Positions 1-7,207 of a DNA stretch of 64,000 nucleotides are shown here, in pieces (the stretch's first letter is position 1; the number at the start of each line of letters is the position of its first letter). Under the pieces are notes generated by a model, which was given only the letters and a program-made list of their open reading frames with translations, was not told the origin of the DNA and did not search any database. The position numbers and the translations under genes are program-made. The DNA lies in the IMG/VR virus record IMGVR_UViG_3300022539_000610, positions 1-64,000 of that record. The stretch is one strand, 5' to 3'. This DNA comes from a virus.

Positions 1-345
1 CCCCATACCCAAAAAATCAAAATCAAACTTTTGACTAAATCTAGACATAACCAAATCAATAAACAATTTATTCCTTCTCGGAATCAACAGACCACCATCA
101 GGACTAAATTCTTGTATAAAACCAGCGCCAACTTCAATCAATGGAAACAACTCAGCCACTGCCTTAGTGGCAATAAGAGGCCATAGAGTCTTCATGGCTC
201 TTCTCTCCCTTTCGGAATAGCTCCCAGGACGATGCACCAAATACACAGGCCAAATCTTATTGTTCGGCCCAAGTTGGGTAACCAACTGGGCTAATACAGC
301 CGTACTATCTACCCCACCACTCCATAAAACTAAAGTATTATCCAT
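1..345 (-). CDS. queC: QueC-like 7-cyano-7-deazaguanine synthase, 5' part (cut by window edge)
   Basis: 115 codons are visible, from ATG at 345 to the window edge. The N-terminus carries an ATP-pyrophosphatase P-loop (SGGVDST, residues 9-15), as in QueC, which converts 7-carboxy-7-deazaguanine to preQ0 using ATP and ammonia. The start follows a GAGAGGAGG ribosome binding site that begins just after the stop of the upstream gene. The C-terminal zinc cysteines lie outside the window. Other PP-loop amidotransferase-like enzymes share this motif, so the assignment leans on FolE, QueE and QueD lying within 5 kb. Confidence 0.75.
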   Translation of the reverse strand, partial: MDNTLVLWSGGVDSTAVLAQLVTQLGPNNKIWPVYLVHRPGSYSERERRAMKTLWPLIATKAVAELFPLIEVGAGFIQEFSPDGGLLIPRRNKLFIDLVMSRFSQKFDFDFLGMG

Positions 346-359
346 TCAACCCTCCTCTC

Positions 360-1100
360 TCAATATTCAGACATCAACAACCAATCTGTAAAACCGGTAA
401 AACTCTTTTTTACCACAATCTTCGTTTTAGGATAAATCCTTCTAAGCTCATCAAATCTAACAGAAATAGGAATCCTACCAGACCCAAAACCAGAAATTAC
501 CAAAGAGACATGGAAATCTCTTAATGCCCTCATAATAGTCCTTACAAGAATCGGCTCATTGTCCTTCATAAATCTTAACCCTTTATCAGTAGCCTGGTTC
601 ATTGCTCCCAAACCACTGTATCTCTCAAAAAAGTAGGAATTGTCCTCAAGGAGGGTAGGTGATCCAAAATAAGCGACGTCACTCGGATGATTTTCAATGA
701 CTGAAAAAAACTCTCCCCATTGAACAGACCAGACAAATCGATTGGTATGCCTCTTGGACAAACTCCAATTTCCAGGAAAATACCACCCCTTAAACTCCCT
801 CTCATTAACTCGATCAATAATAGCTAACAACTCCGCACACTTGACAAAACCTTTTCCATCTACTAAAGTCTTTCCAATCTGAAACGAAATTTCTTGTTGG
901 TCAGAAGCCACAATGTCTCCCTTAAAGCCAGACCACCTGAGGTACCAAGGGAGTTCTTGTCCGGCAGCAAAAGGAATCAAAACAGAAGCCCCCCGAGGAA
1001 TACAAGAAATGATATCAGGTATCAATAATCGCTGCCCCCCCAAGTACGGAGACCTATACTCTGGACAAGACAATCTTTCGTAAATGGAGTAACTCATCAT
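360..1100 (-). CDS. Unknown 246-aa protein inside the preQ0 cluster
   Basis: No family is recognised with confidence. Residues around 40-70 (LIPFAAGQELP, then a hydrophobic strand ending VASDQ) faintly recall motif I of D12-class DNA adenine methylases. The DPPY catalytic motif is absent; the nearest equivalent is YFGSP. It may therefore be a diverged or inactive SAM-binding protein. A GTG at 1103 and ATGs at 1100 and 1097 are all possible starts; GAGG lies 5-8 nt upstream, and ATG 1100 is chosen. Its position between queC and folE suggests a link to base modification, which is inference only. Confidence 0.5.
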   Translation of the reverse strand: MMSYSIYERLSCPEYRSPYLGGQRLLIPDIISCIPRGASVLIPFAAGQELPWYLRWSGFKGDIVASDQQEISFQIGKTLVDGKGFVKCAELLAIIDRVNEREFKGWYFPGNWSLSKRHTNRFVWSVQWGEFFSVIENHPSDVAYFGSPTLLEDNSYFFERYSGLGAMNQATDKGLRFMKDNEPILVRTIMRALRDFHVSLVISGFGSGRIPISVRFDELRRIYPKTKIVVKKSFTGFTDWLLMSEY

Positions 1101-1188
1101 CACTTAATCCTCGTAAGAACTTCAATAATCGTTCATTCCATTTAACTTTCCTTTGCTCCGTTTGAACTTCTCGTTTTACTTTATCCAT
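1054..1188 (-). CDS. Small basic/acidic helical protein, unknown
   Basis: A 44-residue reading frame starting MDKVKREV after a GAGGAG site 7 nt upstream. It is highly charged and probably helical. It overlaps the start of the next gene by about 47 nt, more than usual here, which lowers confidence that it is expressed. A longer upstream start (1248) exists but lacks a ribosome binding site. Confidence 0.4.
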   Translation of the reverse strand: MDKVKREVQTEQRKVKWNERLLKFLRGLSDDELLHLRKIVLSRV

Positions 1189-1260
1189 CTTTACTCCTCT
1201 GTATGTAAGCTGTAAATAAGTTTCAATCAAAGCTGGAAGAATCACCAATAATTAACACTT

Positions 1261-1851
1261 TCATAGTCCTTCTCTATTTATCAATGAAATCATCACAAGG
1301 GTCAAACCTTTCGATTCAAGTGAGGGCTCTTCACGAAAATTACCATATACTACAGAAGTGGTAAGTCCGGCACCCCCCACCTGTTTCACCCCCCTACATT
1401 TTACACAAGCATGTATAGCCCTCATAAGAATCATGGCTCCCAAAGGTTCTATAGCTTTAACAAACACTCGCATAGCCTCATGCCCAATATGCTCTTGCAG
1501 TTGTGGTCGAGCAGCATAGTGTTCAATCATCTTAGGCATCTTAGAAGCGCCCACCAACTTCTTATCCGGTATATAGAGCACCCAGGCATGCCCGGAAAAC
1601 GGGAGAAAATGATGTGCACACATAGAAGTAAAAAAGATCTTATCAGACATGATAATCTGATCATAACCATAAGCATTAGGGGATGATTGAAAATCAGTGA
1701 ACTCAACCCCTACATTCTTAAGAAATTCCTCACCATACATCTTAGCCATACGCTTAGGGGTATCTTTCAAGCTCGAATCAGTCAAATCTAATTTATACAC
1801 ATCAGACAAAAGTTGCTTAATAAGTAATTCAGCCCGGTCATATTCAATCAT
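1261..1851 (-). CDS. folE: GTP cyclohydrolase I (FolE)
   Basis: 196 aa, the normal length for bacterial FolE. It hydrolyses GTP to 7,8-dihydroneopterin triphosphate, the first step of preQ0 synthesis. The zinc-site sequence CAHHFLPFSG, the YIPDKKLVGASKM strand with following YAARPQLQE helix, and the second zinc cysteine in HACVKCRGV are all present. The C-terminal SVVYGNFREEP matches the family's usual end. Start ATG 1851 has GGGGGA about 8 nt upstream. In a phage with QueC/D/E this copy most likely feeds 7-deazaguanine production rather than folate. Confidence 0.93.
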   Translation of the reverse strand: MIEYDRAELLIKQLLSDVYKLDLTDSSLKDTPKRMAKMYGEEFLKNVGVEFTDFQSSPNAYGYDQIIMSDKIFFTSMCAHHFLPFSGHAWVLYIPDKKLVGASKMPKMIEHYAARPQLQEHIGHEAMRVFVKAIEPLGAMILMRAIHACVKCRGVKQVGGAGLTTSVVYGNFREEPSLESKGLTLVMISLINREGL

Positions 1852-1923
1852 TAGTTGTCCCCCGTTACTAACTTAACCATCCTTCTCCATTTAAACCTCT
1901 AACCACCTTATTTTTCCTAGTCA

Positions 1924-1952
1924 GACTCAGGCACAACAAACATGCCTGAGTC
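1924..1952 (-). other. Perfect 10-bp hairpin between genes
   Basis: A 10-bp inverted repeat (GACTCAGGCA / TGCCTGAGTC) with a 9-nt loop lies between the unknown gene at 1970 and folE. There is no T-run on the downstream side, so a standard intrinsic terminator is not indicated. It may be a processing or stability hairpin. Confidence 0.5.
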
Positions 1953-1969
1953 CGCGCTAATGTTACAAC

Positions 1970-2698
1970 CTACTTTTTAACCCCAGCCGGAAAATCTTTA
2001 CCCTTCTTCCACTGGCATACCCAAAACCTAATAGTGGACAACTTTACTCTCTCATTAATAAAACTATGGAGGTCCTTGACTTCCTCGGTGCCTTTGGATT
2101 CCTCCCACTTGGTATATACCAGAAACTTATTACTCGGAGAACCCTTCTCCTTTACCTCTTTCCCCTTACCTTCGGAATTACCTTTCGTGACTACCTCTGC
2201 CTGAGCAACCTCTTTGGTAGGTTGCTCTTTTTTCTTGGTCTCCTTCTCTTTTCCTTTTTTAGGTTCTTTTTTCTTAGCCATGATTTCTCCTTCTTCTAAT
2301 TGTTGGTTAATAGATTCTTCCTCTTCCTTCACTTCTGTCTCAGACACCCCTTGAGTCTGAGTCATTTCCTTACACTTCTCAAACTCATTGGGATAATCTT
2401 CTTGACACTGCTTACATTCCTTCAACTTAGGATTCCACCCAGTGCCATACATCTCGCATTCATCTGTGGCTGCAGCAACTGTGACTTCATCAGATATCTC
2501 ATTGTATAAAGAAACCACAACATCAGGCAACTTTCCCTCCTTCTCAAATGGAACGGCCTCTGCTGCATCCACAAAATGAGCAAGTAACTTATTTGGATCA
2601 ACACCTTCATCCAAAGCAATCTGCTTCTCCGATAGCTCTGAATCATTTAATGCCTTTACTGCTTCTTCTAACCTCTCAAATTCAATTGTCTTTCCCAT
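1970..2698 (-). CDS. Unknown 242-aa acidic/lysine-rich protein
   Basis: No family recognised. The first 100 residues look folded and include a cysteine group (CEMYG, CKQCQ, KCKEM between residues 80 and 110) that could bind metal. A Lys/Glu-rich low-complexity linker follows (about 115-185). The last 55 residues look folded again (KFLVYTKWEE, then RFWVCQWKKG). Strong AGGAGG site and a TATAAT-type promoter sit directly upstream. Confidence 0.7.
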   Translation of the reverse strand: MGKTIEFERLEEAVKALNDSELSEKQIALDEGVDPNKLLAHFVDAAEAVPFEKEGKLPDVVVSLYNEISDEVTVAAATDECEMYGTGWNPKLKECKQCQEDYPNEFEKCKEMTQTQGVSETEVKEEEESINQQLEEGEIMAKKKEPKKGKEKETKKKEQPTKEVAQAEVVTKGNSEGKGKEVKEKGSPSNKFLVYTKWEESKGTEEVKDLHSFINERVKLSTIRFWVCQWKKGKDFPAGVKK

Positions 2699-2716
2699 CT
2701 CTTCTCTCCTCCTTTA

Positions 2717-2722
2717 ATTATA
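2717..2722 (-). promoter_or_regulatory. -10-like TATAAT, member of a repeated promoter motif
   Basis: TATAAT on the minus strand about 10 nt before the ribosome binding site of the gene starting at 2698. It is one of eight sites of the form (T/C)NTATAATNAAAG placed 20-40 nt before gene starts. No clear -35 box is visible. Confidence 0.5.
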
Positions 2723-2749
2723 ATAATCTTTACTATGATTTATAAACAT

Positions 2750-3460
2750 TTACTCAATACTCTGTAATTCCATCAGTCCGTGTTCGCTAGTCATAGGGCC
2801 GAGCCATCCAATGCGTTTGACCATGCCAACACCTTCAGCATACCAAGCAACCCATTTGTAATTGCTAGTGGTACAATGAACTTTAATACATCCAGTAAAA
2901 GTCCCTGCGGGCACCGTGACATCTTCAATGGCTAATATGGAGAACATTTTCGTGTTAGTTTCACTATCAATACCACCAACGGATTTTGTAGCTATATAGC
3001 CGCCACCCCAGATTTTCCCTACTTCTTTAGGGCCAGCTAAGTCAACACCAAGCAACGGCGGGTCATATGTAAGATCCTTTATAAGTATACCAGAGGTATC
3101 ATACTCATTACGACCAATTTCCATAGTACCCTCTGGGCTATCGGCGGTCAAATATTCTACGCTTGACCCGTCTAAGTATGTCCATGTCTCCATGCCAGGT
3201 TCCGTGATTATGGAGACCAGGGTTGTTGGTGAGCCGGTGTGCTCGAAGGTTTTGGTGGTATTTGTCGGGGTGCCATAATCATACATTACTACCAGATTCT
3301 TATTCATGATATATTGGATGGCTTCAAACATCTCATTCATCTGATCTGCCTTGGCCACAGCACCTTTTTCAAAGACATGCGGCACCACCAGGGCCTCATC
3401 TGCTGCCCAGGCAAGTGAAAAGGACATGATAATGATACATGTTATTATTAGCTTTTTCAT
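2750..3460 (-). CDS. Exported protein with signal peptide, unknown
   Basis: 236 aa from ATG 3460, chosen because GAGGAG lies 6 nt upstream and the first 20 residues form a Sec signal peptide (MKKLIITCIII, hydrophobic core, cleavage after AWA). The frame extends further upstream without a good start. The mature part is rich in beta-strand-like segments and contains VPAGTFTGCIKVH, a motif I associate with secreted or periplasmic bacterial proteins of unknown role. It sits beside a lipoprotein gene. Exported phage proteins can act in surface exclusion; that role is inference. Confidence 0.75.
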   Translation of the reverse strand: MKKLIITCIIIMSFSLAWAADEALVVPHVFEKGAVAKADQMNEMFEAIQYIMNKNLVVMYDYGTPTNTTKTFEHTGSPTTLVSIITEPGMETWTYLDGSSVEYLTADSPEGTMEIGRNEYDTSGILIKDLTYDPPLLGVDLAGPKEVGKIWGGGYIATKSVGGIDSETNTKMFSILAIEDVTVPAGTFTGCIKVHCTTSNYKWVAWYAEGVGMVKRIGWLGPMTSEHGLMELQSIE

Positions 3461-3482
3461 AATTTCTCCTCTTTCTAAATGT

Positions 3483-3749
3483 TTATTCCCAAGTTCCCTC
3501 GCCCCATTTGCTTTGTCCCCAGATGAAGGGAGCAGGGGTTGTGTCATCTTCTTCTGGTTCTTCATTTACTTCCTCATCTGGTTCTTCATTTACTTCCTCA
3601 TCTGGTTCTTCATTTGGCTGTGAAGGTTGCCCATTGATAACTGGATCTACCATTACGTCCCCATTCTGACCATCCCTATTACTTCCATCATTACAACCGA
3701 CCAATATTAAAACCAACACCAATACAAATAATATACTTATTCTTTTCAT
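3483..3749 (-). CDS. Small lipoprotein with acidic tandem repeats
   Basis: 88 aa. A lipoprotein signal (MKRISILFVLVLVLILVGC) with the lipobox LVGC at residues 16-19 marks Cys19 for acylation. Glu/Asp/Pro repeats (NEEPDEEV and variants) occupy residues 46-70. The start at 3749 is preferred over an ATG 9 nt upstream because AGGAGG is then 10 nt away rather than 1. Probably a membrane-anchored surface or exclusion protein; function unknown. Confidence 0.8.
   Translation of the reverse strand: MKRISILFVLVLVLILVGCNDGSNRDGQNGDVMVDPVINGQPSQPNEEPDEEVNEEPDEEVNEEPEEDDTTPAPFIWGQSKWGEGTWE
3553..3616. repeat. 24-bp tandem repeat within lipoprotein gene
   Basis: About 2.6 copies of a 24-bp unit (ctggttcttcatttacttcc plus tcat on the plus strand) encode the acidic NEEPDEEV repeats. 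In-frame unit length allows copy-number change without frameshift. Confidence 0.75.
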
Positions 3750-3772
3750 ACTAATCATTCCTCCTTTCGTAA

Positions 3773-4438
3773 TTATTTATCTTCTTTCAAACCAATGTAC
3801 TTATGGAGCTGCAAGTTTACAATAGCATCAAATTGCTCCAACTTCTCCAAATACTGAATCAAGTCTTTTGGATCTAACTCTCCATGAAGAGGTGAAAATG
3901 CAAATCTTGCTCCACATCCTTTCCTTTCCAACTCCTTACGAATCAGCACCGCTTCAATACAATCTGCTAAACTTCCTACCACAAACTTAACAAAATCTAA
4001 GCCTCGTAAATGTATGAAGGCTTCCTCATTCATCTTATCTCTCATCCCAGAATTCAACAACTTATAATCAACAACACAAGAACCAACATAATACTCCCTC
4101 CCAAACCCAAAACCTGGCAAAGGAGGATAACAACCATTAGTTTCAACAGAAATCAAAATCCCTTTTAATGTTAATGCTTTTATTAGCAAAAAGAAGTCTG
4201 ACTGGAGTAATGGCTCCCCTCCTGTAATTGTAACTTTTGGACACCTCAACTCCAATACCTTCTCTACAATCTCTTCAACACTCATTTCTTTACCTACACT
4301 GGGGTCTTGAGCATAAAGGGTGTCGCAGTACTTACATTTCAAGTTACAGCCAGCAGTCCGAATAAATGTGGTGAACACCCCCTGATGAAAGCGATCAACT
4401 TCACCTGAAATCGACCGAAAGATACTATATATCTGCAT
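3773..4438 (-). CDS. queE: 7-carboxy-7-deazaguanine synthase (QueE)
   Basis: 221 aa radical SAM enzyme that contracts 6-carboxytetrahydropterin to 7-carboxy-7-deazaguanine. The N-terminal SISGEVDRFHQG segment and the cluster-binding CNLKCKYCD (Cys31, 35, 38) fit QueE. TITGGEPLLQ near residue 70 is the SAM-binding GGEP motif. The start follows directly on the stop of queD, so the two are almost certainly co-translated. Length matches the family. Confidence 0.92.
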   Translation of the reverse strand: MQIYSIFRSISGEVDRFHQGVFTTFIRTAGCNLKCKYCDTLYAQDPSVGKEMSVEEIVEKVLELRCPKVTITGGEPLLQSDFFLLIKALTLKGILISVETNGCYPPLPGFGFGREYYVGSCVVDYKLLNSGMRDKMNEEAFIHLRGLDFVKFVVGSLADCIEAVLIRKELERKGCGARFAFSPLHGELDPKDLIQYLEKLEQFDAIVNLQLHKYIGLKEDK

Positions 4439-4804
4439 TTAATCCCTCCTCCACTCGGCATAGGAGTCCTCTGTTTCATAAAGACGAATTCGAACAAGTG
4501 ACTCATTAAAATAGGGAAGCAACCAATCCCGAATCCACTCAACCAAATTCTCAGCAGTAGAAATGGCTACAATATCATTCAAATCACAATGGTCAACAAC
4601 AGAAAGAACTTCTTTTTTGACTATACGAGTTAGTTCTCTAAAATCAATCACCATTCCTGGGTAAGATTCCAAGCACTCATCTGTTCCCCCTCTGACTTCT
4701 ATAAAAAGTTTGTAAGAATGACCATGCCGGTCTGCGCAACTTCCAGGGTAGTCCGGCAATGAATGAGCTGCCTCAAAAGTAAATCTTTTACATACAGTTA
4801 ACAT
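4439..4804 (-). CDS. queD: 6-carboxytetrahydropterin synthase (QueD)
   Basis: 121 aa, the family's usual size. It converts dihydroneopterin triphosphate to 6-carboxytetrahydropterin. The zinc ligands are visible: AAHSL near residue 13 and DRHGHSY near residue 25, with the nearby catalytic Cys. VIDFREL and DHCDLND near residues 50-75, and the C-terminal YETEDSYAEW, match QueD/PTPS proteins. GGGAGG lies upstream of ATG 4804, and the stop abuts queE. Confidence 0.92.
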   Translation of the reverse strand: MLTVCKRFTFEAAHSLPDYPGSCADRHGHSYKLFIEVRGGTDECLESYPGMVIDFRELTRIVKKEVLSVVDHCDLNDIVAISTAENLVEWIRDWLLPYFNESLVRIRLYETEDSYAEWRRD

Positions 4805-4806
4805 CC

Positions 4807-5163
4807 TTACTCCTCCCTCTTAGGCTTTCCACATGACTGACAAATATTAGTCTTCCTCCAATCAGTCAATAATGCCGGTCTATTCCCTTCCTCATAACAA
4901 ATGCAATACTCTCCCTCAACAACATTCCTTTCTTTCTCCTTTGGTTTGTGTACGACTTTCCCAAACTCTGACTTCGCATACTTCTTAAACCCAGTCAGTT
5001 CAAATTCTTCTGGTTCAACTTTGGTAACATAATGTTTCAAATTCTCAAATCCAACTGCCCGTACAACCTCAGCCCACGCCGACCCGTAATCGTACAAAGA
5101 AATACATTGTAGCGCTACACATATTCCACCATAGAATGCTTTGTCCTTATCGGTTAACCTCAC
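4807..5163 (-). CDS. Small zinc-ribbon-like protein, unknown
   Basis: 118 aa starting at GTG 5163, which overlaps the upstream stop as GTGA. The C-terminus has CICYEE and CQSCGKPK, likely a four-cysteine zinc site. No family recognised. It lies directly before queD, possibly in the same operon. Confidence 0.65.
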   Translation of the reverse strand: MRLTDKDKAFYGGICVALQCISLYDYGSAWAEVVRAVGFENLKHYVTKVEPEEFELTGFKKYAKSEFGKVVHKPKEKERNVVEGEYCICYEEGNRPALLTDWRKTNICQSCGKPKREE

Positions 5164-5390
5164 TTCTCCCCTTCCAGAACAATCCGATATTCAAAAAGCG
5201 TCAACCCTCCATGGCCTGTTAAAGTATGTATTGTTTCACCATGCTGCTCATAAGTCGATTTACCAGCACATAAAAGGTCTCGATCCTTTCTTATCTCCAG
5301 TTCAAGGTCCTCTAATGAGTCAACATCAAACGTTTTTTCACCATAACATCCTACAATACCTAAACGTGTTCCTCCTTCAACCGTAAACAT
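5160..5390 (-). CDS. Unknown 76-aa protein
   Basis: A compact reading frame with good ribosome binding site (GGAAAGGATAT) and a 4-bp overlap with the next gene. Mixed alpha/beta composition with no recognisable motif. Confidence 0.6.
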   Translation of the reverse strand: MFTVEGGTRLGIVGCYGEKTFDVDSLEDLELEIRKDRDLLCAGKSTYEQHGETIHTLTGHGGLTLFEYRIVLEGEK

Positions 5391-5409
5391 ATCCTTTCCT
5401 CCTTCCTCA

Positions 5410-5613
5410 CTAGGTACAAACTTCCTTTATCACAGCAGACAAGGTGAGCACTGCAATACGATACCGATCCACTGCATCAACAAGTTCAGGGTATTGTTTA
5501 CGTAATAAAGGTAATTTTTCCTTCCATTGAACCCACCTTGTCACATCCCCCTTTTCTTCCCAAAAATACCGTACCATATCCAAATCTTCATCTGTAATTT
5601 TTTCAGTCTCCAT
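5410..5613 (-). CDS. Unknown 67-aa helical protein
   Basis: Start METEK at 5613 is chosen because it lies just after the stop of the small membrane gene at 5627 and has GGAAGAAG upstream. The frame extends to 5649 but would overlap that gene. Highly charged and helical; no family seen. Confidence 0.6.
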   Translation of the reverse strand: METEKITDEDLDMVRYFWEEKGDVTRWVQWKEKLPLLRKQYPELVDAVDRYRIAVLTLSAVIKEVCT

Positions 5614-5626
5614 TTCTTCTTCCCAT

Positions 5627-5740
5627 TTAACCATTAAAAACAATATCAAGTAACAAGGCTATAAGAGCCATAATACCCCAAAACCATCCAAAGTTGGCCC
5701 AAAAAGCCATTATAATTAATATCCCTAAAAATATTGTCAT
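5627..5740 (-). CDS. 37-aa single-pass or hairpin membrane protein
   Basis: A strong AAAGGAGG site 4 nt before ATG 5740 precedes a 37-codon frame that is almost entirely hydrophobic and rich in Trp/Phe (FWANFGWFWGIMALIALLL). It would span the membrane once or twice. Tiny phage membrane proteins can be holin-like or act in exclusion; nothing identifies which. Confidence 0.65.
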   Translation of the reverse strand: MTIFLGILIIMAFWANFGWFWGIMALIALLLDIVFNG

Positions 5741-5755
5741 CTTACCTCCTTTCCC

Positions 5756-6004
5756 TCACTTAAGCCGCATCTCTTTCCCTGTCAATGCCATCACAATGTC
5801 TCTAACAGAATCTTCATGTTCTTTTACCATTCTCTTTTGATCCTTCTCAGCTACTTTAGCTTCTTCTTCAGAAGACGAGTGCGCCAGTTGTTGTATACCA
5901 CCTAAATTAGAAAACGCTTCATCTAAAATCTTATGTACCTCATAAGCTTCACCTAAACTCGTAAGACCTTGTCCCATAAAAATAATTTCATGTATCCGTC
6001 TCAT
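5756..6004 (-). CDS. Unknown 82-aa helical protein
   Basis: Charged helical protein with a likely coiled segment in its second half (HSSSEEEAKVAEKDQKR). AAAGGAAAA site upstream of ATG 6004. Function unknown. Confidence 0.6.
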   Translation of the reverse strand: MRRIHEIIFMGQGLTSLGEAYEVHKILDEAFSNLGGIQQLAHSSSEEEAKVAEKDQKRMVKEHEDSVRDIVMALTGKEMRLK

Positions 6005-6018
6005 TTTTCCTTTCCTCT

Positions 6019-6408
6019 TTACCGCTCATAGATACTTTGGTACTCTGGATTCCCAACTAAACGATCTCCAAAACTGTTTGAGAGCCCAAAGCCAGATAAC
6101 AGACCTACTCCATCACAACTCAACATGAGCCCATAAAATTTCTTAAGGAGGAGATCACGATCCTCTGGAACAAACTCAAAAAACCTTTTCATTCTTCTCC
6201 GGAACACTCCAAACTGGGCTTTCTGCTTCCTGTCAGAACATAACTCCTCCAGCTCCAGCACCATCTCAGAAAGACCAACAGCCAACTCTTTAATTGCTTC
6301 ATTAGACCAATATTTTAAGGTAGGAATTGCCTCCATCATTGTAAAAAATGACTTTCCTGGTTTTTGGTTATGAATCGAAAATTCATTAAACAAAATATAA
6401 TTCTCCAT
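6019..6408 (-). CDS. Unknown 129-aa protein
   Basis: Start at 6408 (MENYILF) is set by GGGAGG 6 nt upstream; the longer frame to 6501 runs through the promoter and binding site. Mostly helical, ending in a Gly-rich segment. No family recognised. Confidence 0.65.
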   Translation of the reverse strand: MENYILFNEFSIHNQKPGKSFFTMMEAIPTLKYWSNEAIKELAVGLSEMVLELEELCSDRKQKAQFGVFRRRMKRFFEFVPEDRDLLLKKFYGLMLSCDGVGLLSGFGLSNSFGDRLVGNPEYQSIYER

Positions 6409-6430
6409 TTCTTCCTCCCTTCTCACTTTT

Positions 6431-6436
6431 ATTATA
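6431..6436 (-). promoter_or_regulatory. -10-like TATAAT of the repeated promoter motif
   Basis: TCATTATAATAAAAG on the minus strand, about 25 nt before the start at 6408. Same flanks as the sites near 22.5, 37.3 and 44.7 kb. Confidence 0.55.
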
Positions 6437-6529
6437 ATGATTTTTGAAGAAGTTAGAAAAACTTTAAAAAAATAAAGGTCACTGGGATGGGATTCTACCA
6501 TAGAAGATATTCCGGTAGGAATTACCCGC

Positions 6530-7207
6530 CTATATTACCTTCCTCCACCCCAGCGATTTATAATGTATAATTGGTACCACAAAACTATCCTCCAAAACTC
6601 GCTTTCCATATCTCCTAAAAACAGCCTCCTTTAGAATAGGTTCACCTGTAAAAGTGACATAAAAATTAACCCCCGCTTCTACTAAACAATCAAAGTTCCT
6701 CCATAATAAATCATAATTTACTGGAAAATCTTTCAAACTTACTACATGTAACCCCGGAAGATTCTCCAACCACTCTAATTCATACTCCTTTTCGATTAAC
6801 AAGAAATCACTATGAAACACTGGCGGTAATGAAGCTATCTCTTTCCAATTCTCTAAATACAAAGCCGGAGCACCTCCCATCAAATGGAACACACTTACAA
6901 AAGCTTTATCAAAAGAAGTGATTAATTCCTCCGTTGATTTATATATTGGTTTACCAAAAACCCCACTTTTTGTAACATAACAATAACTACAACTTAGAGG
7001 ACAACCATACAACTGTACTACAAATTGTACCGCATTGATTGTATATCCAAATCTTCGCTCAAAAATTACGGGAAATCTATCATAACCACCTCCTCCTTTA
7101 TACACATCACATAAACGATAGAGTCCATTCTCAAGAAGGTCATCTGGATTTACATCCAATAACTGATTACTACAAATTGGTACCACCGGCCACTTTCTCA
7201 CTACCAT
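6530..7207 (-). CDS. Stand-alone radical SAM protein, substrate unknown
   Basis: 225 aa. CPLSCSYCYV gives the iron-sulfur ligands Cys69, Cys73 and Cys76. FHLMGGAPALY about 35 residues later stands where the GGEP motif usually is, in altered form. About 60 residues precede the cluster motif. It differs from QueE in spacing and N-terminus. The partial TIM-barrel length suggests a small-molecule or activating enzyme. It overlaps the DnaB-like helicase gene by 7 nt. No substrate can be inferred. Confidence 0.75.
   Translation of the reverse strand: MVVRKWPVVPICSNQLLDVNPDDLLENGLYRLCDVYKGGGGYDRFPVIFERRFGYTINAVQFVVQLYGCPLSCSYCYVTKSGVFGKPIYKSTEELITSFDKAFVSVFHLMGGAPALYLENWKEIASLPPVFHSDFLLIEKEYELEWLENLPGLHVVSLKDFPVNYDLLWRNFDCLVEAGVNFYVTFTGEPILKEAVFRRYGKRVLEDSFVVPIIHYKSLGWRKVI

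Noticed and set aside
1924-1952. Intrinsic terminator
   Set aside because: The stem is perfect but no U-run follows in the direction of transcription.
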